From NCBI GenBank assembly GCA_026004095.1, contig BPIL01000010.1:62001-126000 (forward strand): 64,000 bases of DNA, given 5' to 3'. The stretch comes from Meiothermus sp. (GTDB taxonomy: Bacteria; Deinococcota; Deinococci; Deinococcales; Thermaceae). Made by a program: the position numbers and the translations under genes. The notes under the pieces were generated by a model. It was given only the letters and a program-made list of their open reading frames with translations. It was not told the origin of the DNA and ran no database searches. This document shows positions 44,953 through 54,384 of the stretch, one piece after another. The stretch's first letter is position 1, and each line of letters starts with the position of its first letter.

Positions 44953-46107
44953 GTGTTCGAGTTTGCCATTACCGCCCAGTCCGGCCGGGCCCGCACTGGG
45001 CTTTTTCACACCCCCCACGGCGTGGTGCAAACCCCTTTGTTCATGCCGGTCGGCACCCAGGGCAGCGTGAAGGGCCTCAGCCCCCGCGAGCTTAGGGAAA
45101 TCGGCTCGCAGATTATTCTGGGCAACACCTACCACCTGCTGCTGCGGCCCGGCCCCGAGCGGGTGCGGGCCCTGGGTGGGCTGCACAGGTTTGCCGCCTA
45201 CGACGGCCCCTGGCTCACCGACTCGGGCGGTTTTCAGGTAATGAGCCTGGGCGACCTGCGCCAGATTAGCGAGCAGGGCGTGACCTTTCGCAGCCACCTC
45301 AACGGCGACCTGATCGAGCTAACCCCCGAGTACAGCATCCAGGTGCAGGAAGCCCTGGGGGCCGATATCATCATGGCCTTCGACGAGTGCCCCCCCTACC
45401 CGGCCAGCCCGGAGTACCTCAAGACCTCCATCGAGCGCACCCTGCGCTGGCTCGAGCGCTGCCTTGGGGCCAAAACCCGGCCCGACCAGGCCCTGTTTGG
45501 CATTGCCCAGGGCGGGGTTGACCTGGCCCTGCGTAAAGCCAGCGCCGAGGCCACGGTAGCCTTCGACACCCCCGGTTTTGCCATTGGCGGCCTGGCCGTA
45601 GGGGAACCCAAGGAGGGGATGTACCCGGCGGTGGAGCTTTCCACCCGGCTGCTGCCCGAGCACAAACCCCGCTACCTGATGGGGGTGGGCCACCCCGAGG
45701 ATCTGGTGGCCTCGGTGGCCCTGGGGGTGGATATGTTCGACTGCGTCTACCCCACCCGCACCGGGCGCTTTGGCTATGCCCTGGTGCCCGAGGGGCGGCT
45801 CAACCTCAAGCTCTCGCGCTACCTCGACGACCCCCGCCCCATTGACCCCGCGTGCGACTGCTACGCCTGCACCCACTACAGCCGGGCCTACCTGGCCCAC
45901 CTGGTGCGGGCCGAGGAGATGCTGGCCCCCCGCATGATCTCGCTGCACAACCTGCGCTACCTGCACCGCCTGATGGAAAGCGCCCGCACGGCCATCCAGG
46001 CCGGTAACTACGGCGAGTTCGCCCAGGACTTTGCCGGCCAGCGCTTTGGGCAGCAGATCCCAGCATGGTTTACCCGGGCCCTCCAGGAGGGTGGGCACTG
46101 GCGATAA
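44953..46107 (+). CDS. tgt: Queuine tRNA-ribosyltransferase
   Basis: Exchanges guanine 34 of GUN-anticodon tRNAs for preQ1, the first committed base exchange of queuosine formation. With GTG at 44953 as start it has 384 residues, a normal Tgt length. Seen are the nucleophile region LTDSGGFQVMSLG (Asp) and GVDMFDCVYPTRTGRFG (second Asp). The zinc site CDCYACTHY…H is near residue 310. A longer version from 44908 is possible but would ignore the well-placed promoter. Confidence 0.96.
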   Translation: MFEFAITAQSGRARTGLFHTPHGVVQTPLFMPVGTQGSVKGLSPRELREIGSQIILGNTYHLLLRPGPERVRALGGLHRFAAYDGPWLTDSGGFQVMSLGDLRQISEQGVTFRSHLNGDLIELTPEYSIQVQEALGADIIMAFDECPPYPASPEYLKTSIERTLRWLERCLGAKTRPDQALFGIAQGGVDLALRKASAEATVAFDTPGFAIGGLAVGEPKEGMYPAVELSTRLLPEHKPRYLMGVGHPEDLVASVALGVDMFDCVYPTRTGRFGYALVPEGRLNLKLSRYLDDPRPIDPACDCYACTHYSRAYLAHLVRAEEMLAPRMISLHNLRYLHRLMESARTAIQAGNYGEFAQDFAGQRFGQQIPAWFTRALQEGGHWR

Positions 46108-46109
46108 TC

Positions 46110-47246
46110 TCAGCCTTCCCGATAAAAACGACTGTTCAGGTAATAGTCGGTGTACAGGATTTTGCAGAAGGCCACCAGGGGCACGGCCAGCAAAGCCCCG
46201 GCCACCCCAAAAAGCGAGCCCCCGATCAGCACCGCGACAATGCCGGTCACCGGGTGCAGGCTGGTGGTACGGCCCATAATGATCGGCCAGACCACCCCTT
46301 GAATCTGGTTGCAGACCCACAGCACCAGGGCCACCACCACAACGGCCCACCAGCCCAGCGGTAAAGCCAGCAGCAGGGCTGGTATCGCCGAGATAATCAC
46401 CCCCAGCACCGGTACAAAGCTAAAAATAAAGGCCAGAAAACCCAGCGACATAGCCTGGGTGAGCACCCCCACCCCAAACCCCTGAAAAGCCCCGAACGAC
46501 AGGTACATCGCCAGGCTGACCAGCACCCCGTTGAACAAGGCGCCCAGCAGGGTGCCCCGCACATACCCGCCAAAGGCCGCATCGGCTTTTTGAGCCAGCT
46601 CCTGCATCCTGGGCTGGTAGGGTAGTGGAATGGCCCGGAACAGCGCCGCCCCCACGCGGGGCAGGTCATAGAGCAGGTAAATCGAGATGGTAATGACCGT
46701 CAAAAGCTGGAAGACACCGCCCAAAAGCCCTGTGAAAAAACCCAGCAGATTACCCCCCTGCGCCAGCAGGCTTTGCAGGCCGCGCAACAGGGTCTGGGCG
46801 AAGGCCTGTAGCAGGGTTTGCAGGTTGAGGGTGGCCTGGTTGAGGGCCTCGAGCAGAACCGGTGGCAGCTCAATCTGTCCAATCTGCTCGGGCAGGCCCC
46901 GCGCCCAGCCCACCAGGGGCTCCAATAGACCGGGCAGGTTGTTGACAAAACGGGCGAGTTGCGCGGTCATACCGGCCAGCAGCACTGTGGCCAGCCCCAG
47001 GAAAAAGAGCATACCCACGAACACCACCGCCACACCCAAAGCCCGCGTCAGGCGCCGTTGCTCAAACCAGCGCACCACCGGGCTTGTCAAATACGAAAAC
47101 ACAAACGCCGCCAGAACAATCCCGATGGCGGTGCGTGCTCCATTCAGCACCCAGCTCAGCAGCCAAAAAACCAGCCCCGCCAGCAGCAAATACACTGCGA
47201 GGCGTATCCAAGGGTTCTGCCAGGCCCAGCTCAGCGTTGCGCTCAT
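46110..47246 (-). CDS. AI-2E family transporter, copy 1
   Basis: A 378-residue polytopic membrane protein of the AI-2E (PerM/TqsA) family with about eight helices. It has the C-terminal FIFSFVPVLGVIISAIPALLLAL, VVVVALVLWVCNQIQG and LIGGSLFGVAGALLAVPLVAF blocks. It shares clear similarity, including an identical C-terminal YLNSRFYREG, with the next gene product. Family members move diverse solutes; the substrate is unknown. It starts 5 bp after the end of copy 2. Confidence 0.87.
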   Translation of the reverse strand: MSATLSWAWQNPWIRLAVYLLLAGLVFWLLSWVLNGARTAIGIVLAAFVFSYLTSPVVRWFEQRRLTRALGVAVVFVGMLFFLGLATVLLAGMTAQLARFVNNLPGLLEPLVGWARGLPEQIGQIELPPVLLEALNQATLNLQTLLQAFAQTLLRGLQSLLAQGGNLLGFFTGLLGGVFQLLTVITISIYLLYDLPRVGAALFRAIPLPYQPRMQELAQKADAAFGGYVRGTLLGALFNGVLVSLAMYLSFGAFQGFGVGVLTQAMSLGFLAFIFSFVPVLGVIISAIPALLLALPLGWWAVVVVALVLWVCNQIQGVVWPIIMGRTTSLHPVTGIVAVLIGGSLFGVAGALLAVPLVAFCKILYTDYYLNSRFYREG

Positions 47247-47251
47247 ACCCC

Positions 47252-48361
47252 TTACCCCTCGCGGTAGAACCGGCTGTTCAAGTAAAACTCGACATAGAGC
47301 ACCTTGAAAAAGGCCAGCAGCGGAACCGCCACCAGCGCACCTACCAGCCCGTAGAGGCTCGAGCCCACCAGAATGGCTGCAATCACACTCACCGGGTGCA
47401 GGCTGGTGGCCTGGCCCAGGATGCGCGGGCTCAGGACATGGGCCTCCACCTGGTTGGCTACCACCACCACCCCCAAGACCGCCAGCACCTGCGGCCAGCC
47501 CACGGTAAGGGCCAGGAGCAGGGCCGGCACCGTTGAAACAATCACCCCCACAAATGGAATTAAGTTGAACACCGCCGCCAGAAACCCCAGCGAACCCGCC
47601 AGCGGCACCCCACATATCCAAAAGCCCACCGTCACGATCAGGCCTACGCTGATGGCTACCAGAAGCTGCCCCCGGATGTAACCTCCCACCGCCCGATCCA
47701 GCTTGGCGGCAATATCGGCAACAAAGGGTTGATACGGCAAGGGAACCGCCTGGAAAAGGGTTTTGGATATCTGGGGTAGGTCGTAGAGCAGATAAATCGA
47801 GATGATCAGCGCGGCAAAAAGCTGCAGCACCCCTCCCACCAGCGAGGCAAAGAAGCCCACCAGGCTCCCCCCCTGAGCCAGCAGCGCACGCAGGCCCTGC
47901 AAAAGGGTCTGGGTAAAACCCTCGAGCAAGGTCTGCAACCCCTGGGCTGCCTGGGCAAAGGCCCCTTCTAAGGCCGGAGGAATTTCAATCTGTCCCACCT
48001 GCGAAGGCAGGTTTTCAATCCAGGTTAATAGTGGTGTCAGAATGCGGGGAAGCTCGGTCGCATAACGGGCCAGCACATTCACCATCTCGGCAATCAGAAA
48101 CGAGGCCAGCCCCAAAAACAGCCCCAGCCCCAGGTACACCAGAAACACCCCCACAAAGCGCGGCACCCGGCGCCTTTCCAAAGCCCGCACGATGGGGGAG
48201 GTTAGATAGGCAAAAATAAAGGCCAGCGCCAGCGTACCCAGCGCCCCCCGGGCCCCTCCCAGCACCATCCCCAAAAGCTGGAGCAGCAGGTATATCAAAA
48301 CCGCATAGACGGCAATTCGCACCCACAATAGCTTCCAAATCTCGGCGAGGTCACGGCGCAT
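47252..48361 (-). CDS. AI-2E family transporter, copy 2
   Basis: A 369-residue paralogue of the following gene product with the same layout: N-terminal helices, ALAFIFAYLTSPIVRALERRR near residue 45, and VFNLIPFVGVIVSTVPALLLAL followed by the family C-terminus. The head-to-tail pair is probably a local duplication. TATTGT lies 7 nt before the ATG, suggesting a leaderless transcript for the pair. Substrate unknown. Confidence 0.87.
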   Translation of the reverse strand: MRRDLAEIWKLLWVRIAVYAVLIYLLLQLLGMVLGGARGALGTLALAFIFAYLTSPIVRALERRRVPRFVGVFLVYLGLGLFLGLASFLIAEMVNVLARYATELPRILTPLLTWIENLPSQVGQIEIPPALEGAFAQAAQGLQTLLEGFTQTLLQGLRALLAQGGSLVGFFASLVGGVLQLFAALIISIYLLYDLPQISKTLFQAVPLPYQPFVADIAAKLDRAVGGYIRGQLLVAISVGLIVTVGFWICGVPLAGSLGFLAAVFNLIPFVGVIVSTVPALLLALTVGWPQVLAVLGVVVVANQVEAHVLSPRILGQATSLHPVSVIAAILVGSSLYGLVGALVAVPLLAFFKVLYVEFYLNSRFYREG

Positions 48362-48379
48362 GGGGATTACAATACCGCA

Positions 48380-49093
48380 TCAGGGAAGGGCGAACTCGAG
48401 CCGGGCCCTGGCCCGCAGCGCCTCAGGTGTGAGCCCCTGGCCGAAGTAGCTGTCCCGATCGGGCTCACCATCCCACAATTCAAACAGCAGCCGCGCACCT
48501 TCACGGGTGCCTCGCAAGGCGGCCTCGGTTCCGCTGTTGCCCACCCGGCCAATCCACTGCCCCTTGTGCACCCTACTACCCACCTTTAGCCCCGGCGCGA
48601 TCTCAGAAAGGTGGGCGTACACAGTGGTAAAACCACCTGGATGGCGAATCCAGACCTCGCGTCCCCGCAGTTTGTCCATCTGCTCAGGCCCGGCTCCGTT
48701 AGCCACCGCCCGCACCAGGGCCTCAAACTCGGCACGGGTCAACTCTTTGTAGCCAGTCTCGGCTTTAATCACCTCGCCCCCAGCGGCGGCCACCACCCCC
48801 ATGCCATAGCGCACCGGAATACAGGCATCATCACCAGTAAAAACAAAACCCGGGTTGGTGCCCTTGCGGTATTCGCGGGGCGCACCGGGTAGGTTGCTAT
48901 TGGTTCTGGGTAGGCAAGCACCGGGCAGGGGCAGCATAAAGCCCCCTGGGCCTTGCTCGAGGCGCTCTTTGAGCTGGGAAATTTCTGCTTGCAGAGCCGC
49001 AATCTGCCGACGCGCACCGGATAGTTGTACACTCTGCCACAAGGCCAGCAGGGTTACCAGGGCGAGCACAATCCAGCCGGGCTTGATCGGCAT
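48380..49093 (-). CDS. M23-like peptidase-fold protein, probably inactive
   Basis: A 237-residue protein with an N-terminal membrane anchor, a short coiled coil (ARRQIAALQAEISQLKERLEQ), then a LysM-free M23 fold. VVAAAGGEVIKA and REVWIRHPGGFTTVYAHLSEI plus VHKGQWIGRVGNSG are family blocks. The zinc ligands are damaged: the usual HxxxD position has no visible His, and the HxH site reads RLLFELWDG. It is therefore probably a non-catalytic relative, for instance an EnvC-like activator. TAAAAT lies 6 nt before the ATG (leaderless). Its start is next to the rpmB terminator. Confidence 0.78.
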   Translation of the reverse strand: MPIKPGWIVLALVTLLALWQSVQLSGARRQIAALQAEISQLKERLEQGPGGFMLPLPGACLPRTNSNLPGAPREYRKGTNPGFVFTGDDACIPVRYGMGVVAAAGGEVIKAETGYKELTRAEFEALVRAVANGAGPEQMDKLRGREVWIRHPGGFTTVYAHLSEIAPGLKVGSRVHKGQWIGRVGNSGTEAALRGTREGARLLFELWDGEPDRDSYFGQGLTPEALRARARLEFALP

Positions 49094-49109
49094 GGGCCTA
49101 TTTTATGCC

Positions 49110-49140
49110 AAAAGTAAAGAGGCACAGCGGGCTGTGCCTC
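49110..49140 (-). terminator. Intrinsic terminator of rpmB
   Basis: A perfect 10-bp stem, GAGGCACAGC with GCTGTGCCTC, separated by 2 nt and followed on the minus strand by TTTACTTTT. Confidence 0.85.
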
Positions 49141-49157
49141 GGCCTGTGGTAGGTTGC

Positions 49158-49454
49158 CTAGAGCAGGCTTAGCAGACGGGCCTTGATCTGCTTGGCGGTG
49201 AGGCCCTCGAGCTTCATTCCTTTGGCGCGCTCCACCAACTCGTACACCTTGTGAACGTGGCTGTTGGCTACGCGAAAGGTAATGGCCTGTCCGGCAACGG
49301 TAACGGTCACCTTGCGTAGGTTGGGCTCCTGCCAGCGCTTGGTATAGCCGGTAATCTTCTTACCCACCCCACCTTCGCGTTTGGCCTTACCACGGGTAAT
49401 GATACTGTAGGCCACTACGGGGCGCTTGCCGCTAATTTCGCAAATCTTCGACAT
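49158..49454 (-). CDS. rpmB: 50S ribosomal protein L28
   Basis: 98 residues, starting MSKICEISGKRPVVAYSI, with the Arg/Lys-rich NLRKVTV region and the C-terminal helix. It is a component of the large ribosomal subunit near the E site. AGGAG precedes the ATG at 49454; the frame upstream is not conserved. Followed by a strong terminator. Confidence 0.95.
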   Translation of the reverse strand: MSKICEISGKRPVVAYSIITRGKAKREGGVGKKITGYTKRWQEPNLRKVTVTVAGQAITFRVANSHVHKVYELVERAKGMKLEGLTAKQIKARLLSLL

Positions 49455-49557
49455 TGCAGGACTCCTAACTGCCAATGCAAGGGGCTGCCCCCTTGCCTCA
49501 GGGCAACAGCAAGGAGTATAGCATACCCTCATGGGAGCGTGCTAGACTTCCAGCGGT

Positions 49558-50046
49558 ATGAATATCGCCACCTGGCTGGTTCCTGCCCTGCTGGTTGCCG
49601 ATCAGGCCATCAAACTTGCGGTGCTATGGGCGGTTGGGCCACGTGTGTTCGAAGGCGAGGTGGGCGCGGTTTTTTTGAGCAATTTGTTCTGGGTCGTGGA
49701 TGCCACCTTTGTGAAAAATACCGGTGCAGCCTTTGGGATATTCCAGGGTGGGGCCCGCATTTTGGTCTGGATAAGCTTGCTAATAGGCCTCGGCATCCTC
49801 GTATACCTGAGCCTGCATCACCGCCGAACCCCGCTGTGGCAACAGTTGGCCCTATCCCTGATTGCCGCAGGTGCCCTGGGCAACGCAATAGATCGACTGG
49901 GCCACGGCTGGGTGGTCGACTACGTGGACATCAACCGCACGGGGCTGTCTATTCTGGACAACTTCCCCATCTGGAACCTGGCCGACGCTTGTGTGGTGGT
50001 AGGCACATTGCTGCTACTACTGGCCCAACGTAAGCGGCGGTACTAG
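49558..50046 (+). CDS. lspA: Lipoprotein signal peptidase (signal peptidase II)
   Basis: A 162-residue, four-helix membrane aspartyl protease that removes lipoprotein signal peptides. Motifs are NTGAAFGIF, AGALGNAIDRL (first catalytic Asp) and VDYVD, then IWNLADACVVVG (second Asp), as in the LspA C and D boxes. It would mature the lipoproteins encoded at 43-45 kb and elsewhere. Confidence 0.95.
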   Translation: MNIATWLVPALLVADQAIKLAVLWAVGPRVFEGEVGAVFLSNLFWVVDATFVKNTGAAFGIFQGGARILVWISLLIGLGILVYLSLHHRRTPLWQQLALSLIAAGALGNAIDRLGHGWVVDYVDINRTGLSILDNFPIWNLADACVVVGTLLLLLAQRKRRY

Positions 50047-50091
50047 CCGAGCGCAGGCGCTCCGGTTGCGCCGCGGCGGTGTGACTGCGGT

Positions 50092-51960
50092 TCAGGCCTC
50101 GGGCTTGAAAGCGGTGGGGACAACAGCCTCGGGCTGCTTGCTCTGAGCAATAATTTCCCGCACGCGCTCGCCCTGCACAATTTCGGTATCCAGCAGCTCC
50201 GCAGCCAGTTGATGCACGGCCTTGGCATTTTCCGACAGAACCTGTTTAGCCCGCTCGTAGGCCCGATCCAGGATGGCCCGGATATCCGCATCGATCAGGC
50301 GGCTGGTCTCCTCGGAGTGGTCTTGCTTTTTGGCGATCTCCTCGCCCAGGAAGATGGGGCCGGTGTTGGAGCCCCAGGCCACGTTTTTGAAGTGGTCGCC
50401 CATCCCCCAGTCCAGCACCATCTGTTTAGCCAGGCTGGTGGCCTGCTTGAAATCGTTGGCAGCCCCGGTGGTGATGGTGCCCACAAAAAGCTCTTCAGCA
50501 GCCCGACCCGCCAGGGTCATGGCCAGGGTGTCCTCGAGGTGCTCCTTGCTCATCAGGATGCGCTCCTCGGGCTTGCTCCAACGCACCCCCAGGGCCATAC
50601 CACGCGGCACAATCGAAACCTTTTCGGTTTTGTCGGCATAAGGTAGCTCCTCACCCACAATGGCATGGCCGGCCTCGTGGTAGGCCACAGCGCGCTTCTC
50701 CTGTTCGTTGAGCTTCAGGGTTCCACGCTCCAGGCCCAGCATGATTTTGTCGAGCGCAGCCTGGAAGTGGGCGTTGGTGATTTCGCTGGCATTCTCGCGG
50801 GCCGCCTGCAAGGCTGCCTCGTTGACCAGGTTTTTCAGGTCGGCTCCGCTGAACTGCGGGGTCAGGCGGGCCAGGTTGTTTATGTCAACATCCGGGGCAA
50901 ATTTCTTACCCCGCATATGCACCTGCAGGATTTCCTTGCGCTCCTCCAGGGTAGGCAGCCCGATTACCACCTGCCGGTCGAAACGCCCTGGGCGCAAAAG
51001 GGCGGGGTCGAGGATATCCGGGCGGTTGGTCGCAGCCAGCACAATGACGCTGGTATCCTTCTCAAAACCGTCCATCTCGGAGAGGATCTGGTTAAGGGTC
51101 TGTTCCCGCTCATCGTGGCCGCCCCCAATGCCGGCCCCACGTTTGCGGCCAATCGAGTCGAGCTCGTCTATAAAGATAATGGCCGGCGCGTTGCGGCGGG
51201 CCTCGTCAAACAGGGTGCGTACCCGGCTGGCCCCCACCCCCACAAACATCTCCATAAACTCCGAGGCCGACACCGAGAAGAACGGCACCCCGGCCTCCCC
51301 GGCCACCGCGCGGGTCAGCAGGGTTTTACCGGTACCGGGCGGCCCCACCAGAAGCACCCCCTTAGGAATCTCAGCCCCGATGGCGATGTATTTTTGTGGG
51401 TTCTTAAGGAAGTCCACCACTTCCATCAGCTCGCGTTTGGCCTCGTGGTGGCCGGCCACATCCTTGAAAGTGGTATTGACCCGGCGCTCCTTGCCATACT
51501 GGCGCGCCCGGCTCTGGCCGAACTGCATAACCTGCCCCGCCCCCCCCTGCGAGCGCATGAAAAAAAACCACCAGAATCCAATCAGGGCCGCAATGGGCAG
51601 CAGGGTGTAGAGGAGTTGGGGCCAGATACTGGGCAGCCGGTTTTCGATAACCACGCCGTTCTGACGGAGGAGGTTGGTAAACTGCGGATCGCTGTACCCC
51701 GCCGGAAGGGCAATCACGGTAAAGCGATCGGTGGTCTCGGTGTTGTTGCCCACCCGGATGCGCTCAGGCGCCTTGAAAAAACCAGTAATCCGGCCTTCCT
51801 GCAAAATAACCCGGGCCACCTTGCCCTGTTCAATGTAGGTGATGAAGTCGCTGTACGGAATGCTGGTGCGGGCGTTGTTACCGCCCCCAAATAGGGTGAA
51901 AAGCCAGTAGGCCAGGATGAAGATAACAAGCAAGCTCCAAGGATTGATACGTGTAGGCAA
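50092..51960 (-). CDS. ftsH: ATP-dependent zinc metalloprotease FtsH
   Basis: A 622-residue AAA+ membrane protease with two N-terminal helices (residues about 8-25 and 105-125). It has Walker [10 protein letters not shown] near residue 200, Walker [12 protein letters not shown], the second region of homology [20 protein letters not shown], and the zinc site HEAGH near residue 425 with a later Asp. It degrades misfolded membrane proteins. The start codon is TTG at 51960, with GGAGG 7 nt upstream, so it is not leaderless. Confidence 0.97.
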   Translation of the reverse strand: MPTRINPWSLLVIFILAYWLFTLFGGGNNARTSIPYSDFITYIEQGKVARVILQEGRITGFFKAPERIRVGNNTETTDRFTVIALPAGYSDPQFTNLLRQNGVVIENRLPSIWPQLLYTLLPIAALIGFWWFFFMRSQGGAGQVMQFGQSRARQYGKERRVNTTFKDVAGHHEAKRELMEVVDFLKNPQKYIAIGAEIPKGVLLVGPPGTGKTLLTRAVAGEAGVPFFSVSASEFMEMFVGVGASRVRTLFDEARRNAPAIIFIDELDSIGRKRGAGIGGGHDEREQTLNQILSEMDGFEKDTSVIVLAATNRPDILDPALLRPGRFDRQVVIGLPTLEERKEILQVHMRGKKFAPDVDINNLARLTPQFSGADLKNLVNEAALQAARENASEITNAHFQAALDKIMLGLERGTLKLNEQEKRAVAYHEAGHAIVGEELPYADKTEKVSIVPRGMALGVRWSKPEERILMSKEHLEDTLAMTLAGRAAEELFVGTITTGAANDFKQATSLAKQMVLDWGMGDHFKNVAWGSNTGPIFLGEEIAKKQDHSEETSRLIDADIRAILDRAYERAKQVLSENAKAVHQLAAELLDTEIVQGERVREIIAQSKQPEAVVPTAFKPEA

Positions 51961-52123
51961 ACCAGAACCTCCATTTGAGTGCCTGTGGTGCAGGCAGCAC
52001 GCATTCCGCCGATTATATAACGGCAGCGCAGCGCACTAAATTATGGTACTCAATCCTGGCGCAATGAATGAGTCCTAGGGTCGAAAGCTCAAGGCCCGCC
52101 TGTCAGCAAAACCAACCTGGTTC

Positions 52124-52152
52124 TTATCGGTCTAAGCTTTGGGCTTTATGAT
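52124..52152 (+). promoter_or_regulatory. Promoter of the TPR gene
   Basis: TTATCG and TATGAT with 17 nt between; the -10 ends 8 nt before the ATG. Confidence 0.5.
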
Positions 52153-52160
52153 GGGGGGTA

Positions 52161-53525
52161 ATGCAAGTGGTACTCGAGGCCCTCCACCAAGGCGACTACG
52201 ATACGGCGTTCGAAACGCTGATACGCACCTTGGCATTGGCGCAAGGACAGGAAGCGGCAGAGGCCGCCCTGCTACTGGCCGAGGCCTATTCACTGTACGG
52301 TGAGGGGGGCATTGAGGGGGCCAACCGGGCCCTGGAAGAGGGGCTGAGCAGCGTGCCCTCCCTCGAGGCCCACCCGCGCTATCGCTCCATCCTGGGCGAG
52401 ATGCGCGCGCTGGAAGGCGCTTCGGAAGACGAGGTGCGCCAGATACTGCCCCGCACCAACGACCCTCGAGCCCTCTACCACCAGGCCCAGGCGCTGATGT
52501 ACCTGGGCCTGCCGGAAGAGGCCCTGGAAATCTTAGACCGCCCCCTCGAGCTACCCGCTTTTCTGGCTTGGCGAGCGCACACCTTACGCGGCAAGGCCCT
52601 GGAACGCCTCGGACAACCCGCCGAGGCCGCCGCGGCCTACAAAGAAGCTTCGCGGCTGGCGGTGGGTATGGAGCATTACTGGAACCTGATCGACGCCGCG
52701 GCGATGTTTGTAGAAGCGGGCATGGGCCTCGAGGCCCTGCAAACCCTGCAAGAAGCCGAGCTCGAGGCCCCGGAGCCGGAAGACCCCGAGGAGGCAGCCA
52801 CCCGTTACTATCTGATCGCACGCAGCCACCTTCTGCTCGGCAACCCCAACCTGGCCCTCGAGGCCATCCAGCGGGCTTTGAAGATCGAACGTGAAGGCGC
52901 AGAGCCGGCCCACGGCACACCCCTGGTACAGGGGCAGGCGCTTATGCAGCTCGGCCAGCCCCACGAGGCCATCGAGGCCTTCCGGGAGGCTGTGCGGCGG
53001 GCTGAAGAACAGGACAGAAGCTACGCTTTGCATGAGCTGGCCGTTGCCTACCTCGAGGCCGGTGAGCTGGCCGAGGCCGAGGCCACCCTGCGGGAGGTGC
53101 TGCGCGACCCCGAGTACGGCCACCTGGGCGACGCCTACGGCGACCTGGCCGAGGTGCTCTACCGCCTGGGCCGCTACGATGAGGCCGAGCTGGCCGCCCG
53201 CGAGGCCATCCGCCAGGGAAGCCCAAGCGCCGGATATCTGATCCTGGGCAACCTGGCCTACGACCTGCTACACCTGGAAGAGGCCCTCGAACACTACACC
53301 CAGGCCTGCGAGACCGCCGCCGAAGGCAGCCGCGACTGGGTCACAGCCCAGCAAATGGTGGTGGATACCCTAGCCCAGCTAGGCTTTCGCCGCCCCCACG
53401 AGATCATCCACCGCAGCGAGGCTGTGCTACCCTACCTGCACCCTGCCGACGAATGGCACCACACCCTGAGCAGCTACCTCGAGCGCGCCCGCAACCTGAT
53501 GGATGGTAGCCGGACACTCAACTAG
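52161..53525 (+). CDS. Tetratricopeptide-repeat protein
   Basis: A 454-residue, mostly helical protein with about ten degenerate TPR units spread over the whole length, e.g. [58 protein letters not shown] and [22 protein letters not shown]. There is no signal peptide or catalytic domain, so it is a cytoplasmic scaffold or adaptor. Partner unknown. It has its own promoter close to the start. Confidence 0.85.
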   Translation: MQVVLEALHQGDYDTAFETLIRTLALAQGQEAAEAALLLAEAYSLYGEGGIEGANRALEEGLSSVPSLEAHPRYRSILGEMRALEGASEDEVRQILPRTNDPRALYHQAQALMYLGLPEEALEILDRPLELPAFLAWRAHTLRGKALERLGQPAEAAAAYKEASRLAVGMEHYWNLIDAAAMFVEAGMGLEALQTLQEAELEAPEPEDPEEAATRYYLIARSHLLLGNPNLALEAIQRALKIEREGAEPAHGTPLVQGQALMQLGQPHEAIEAFREAVRRAEEQDRSYALHELAVAYLEAGELAEAEATLREVLRDPEYGHLGDAYGDLAEVLYRLGRYDEAELAAREAIRQGSPSAGYLILGNLAYDLLHLEEALEHYTQACETAAEGSRDWVTAQQMVVDTLAQLGFRRPHEIIHRSEAVLPYLHPADEWHHTLSSYLERARNLMDGSRTLN

Positions 53526-53578
53526 CACCCGCCGCAGCGCCTGACAACGGCTGGACGGGGCAGGCTAATATAAGGCCG

Positions 53579-53980
53579 ATGAAAGCACTGGCCCTCATTG
53601 CACACGACGGCAAGAAAGCCGATATGGTCTCGTTTGCCAAGGATCACAAAGACCTCCTGGCGCGCTTTCCGCTGGTAGCCACCGGCACCACCGGGCGAAT
53701 GCTGGAGGAAAAAGCCGGCCTGACCGTAACCCGCCTGCTTTCAGGGCCCCTGGGCGGCGACCAGCAGATCGGGGCCATGGTGGCGGAGGACAAGGTGCTG
53801 GCGGTGGTTTTCCTGCGCGACCCCTTGCAGGCCCAGCCGCACGAACCCGATGTGCAAGCCCTGATGCGGGTATGCGACGTGCATAACGTACCCCTCGCCA
53901 CCAACCTTACCGCTGCTGAAGCCGTGCTAGCCTGGCTGCAGAGCGAGCTATCCGCCAACGAGCGGCAGCAAAACCGCTAG
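53579..53980 (+). CDS. mgsA: Methylglyoxal synthase
   Basis: A 133-residue enzyme converting dihydroxyacetone phosphate to methylglyoxal, bypassing lower glycolysis when phosphate is short. The motifs [22 protein letters not shown] and [14 protein letters not shown] (catalytic Asp), then [18 protein letters not shown], are typical. The ATG lies 7 nt after TAATAT, a leaderless arrangement. Confidence 0.96.
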   Translation: MKALALIAHDGKKADMVSFAKDHKDLLARFPLVATGTTGRMLEEKAGLTVTRLLSGPLGGDQQIGAMVAEDKVLAVVFLRDPLQAQPHEPDVQALMRVCDVHNVPLATNLTAAEAVLAWLQSELSANERQQNR

Positions 53981-54048
53981 GCCCGGGCCGCAGATAGTGT
54001 CAAAAGACCGAATGTTAGAAAAGTTGAGTGCTATATTAGCAAGTAGGT

Positions 54049-54273
54049 ATGACACCGGTTGAGTGGATTCAACAAATGGTCGAAGCCAACCGCGAAGCCC
54101 TTCGGCAGATGCCCTTTCCGCCCGGGATGGCCGAGTACGTAGAGGAGCTGGTGCGCACAGGCCAGACCGAGCAAATTATCGCCATCATAAAGATGGGCTT
54201 CTTGATCGGTGTGCAGCAGGGCGCTCGCAGCGAGCCGATACCAGCCGCACCCCCTGTGCGCATCCAGGCCTAG
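54049..54273 (+). CDS. Small hypothetical protein, 74 residues
   Basis: Encodes a short amphipathic helical protein (VEWIQQMVEANREALRQM, then PGMAEYVEELVRTGQTEQIIAIIKMG). AGTAGGT lies directly before the ATG and a TATATT hexamer sits further upstream. No family is recognised and the frame is short, so it may not be expressed. Confidence 0.5.
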   Translation: MTPVEWIQQMVEANREALRQMPFPPGMAEYVEELVRTGQTEQIIAIIKMGFLIGVQQGARSEPIPAAPPVRIQA

Positions 54274-54384
54274 GCCCGGGTTATCGACGGCCGGGAGGGC
54301 TCCTGGCGGTAGACGCGCTTTCTCAACCCAAGGGGTCGGCATTCCTGACCAATGGCGACTATGCTATTGGTTAGGACGGTTGCT

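Noticed and set aside
46110-48361. Autoinducer-2 exporters as a quorum-sensing system
   Set aside because: The family name is historical and covers many substrates; no LuxS or Lsr-type gene is nearby.
54352-54384. ATG at 54352 as start of the GNAT fusion
   Set aside because: The extra 11 residues are hydrophobic and not family-like, and neither start has a clear ribosome site; 54385 was preferred with limited confidence.
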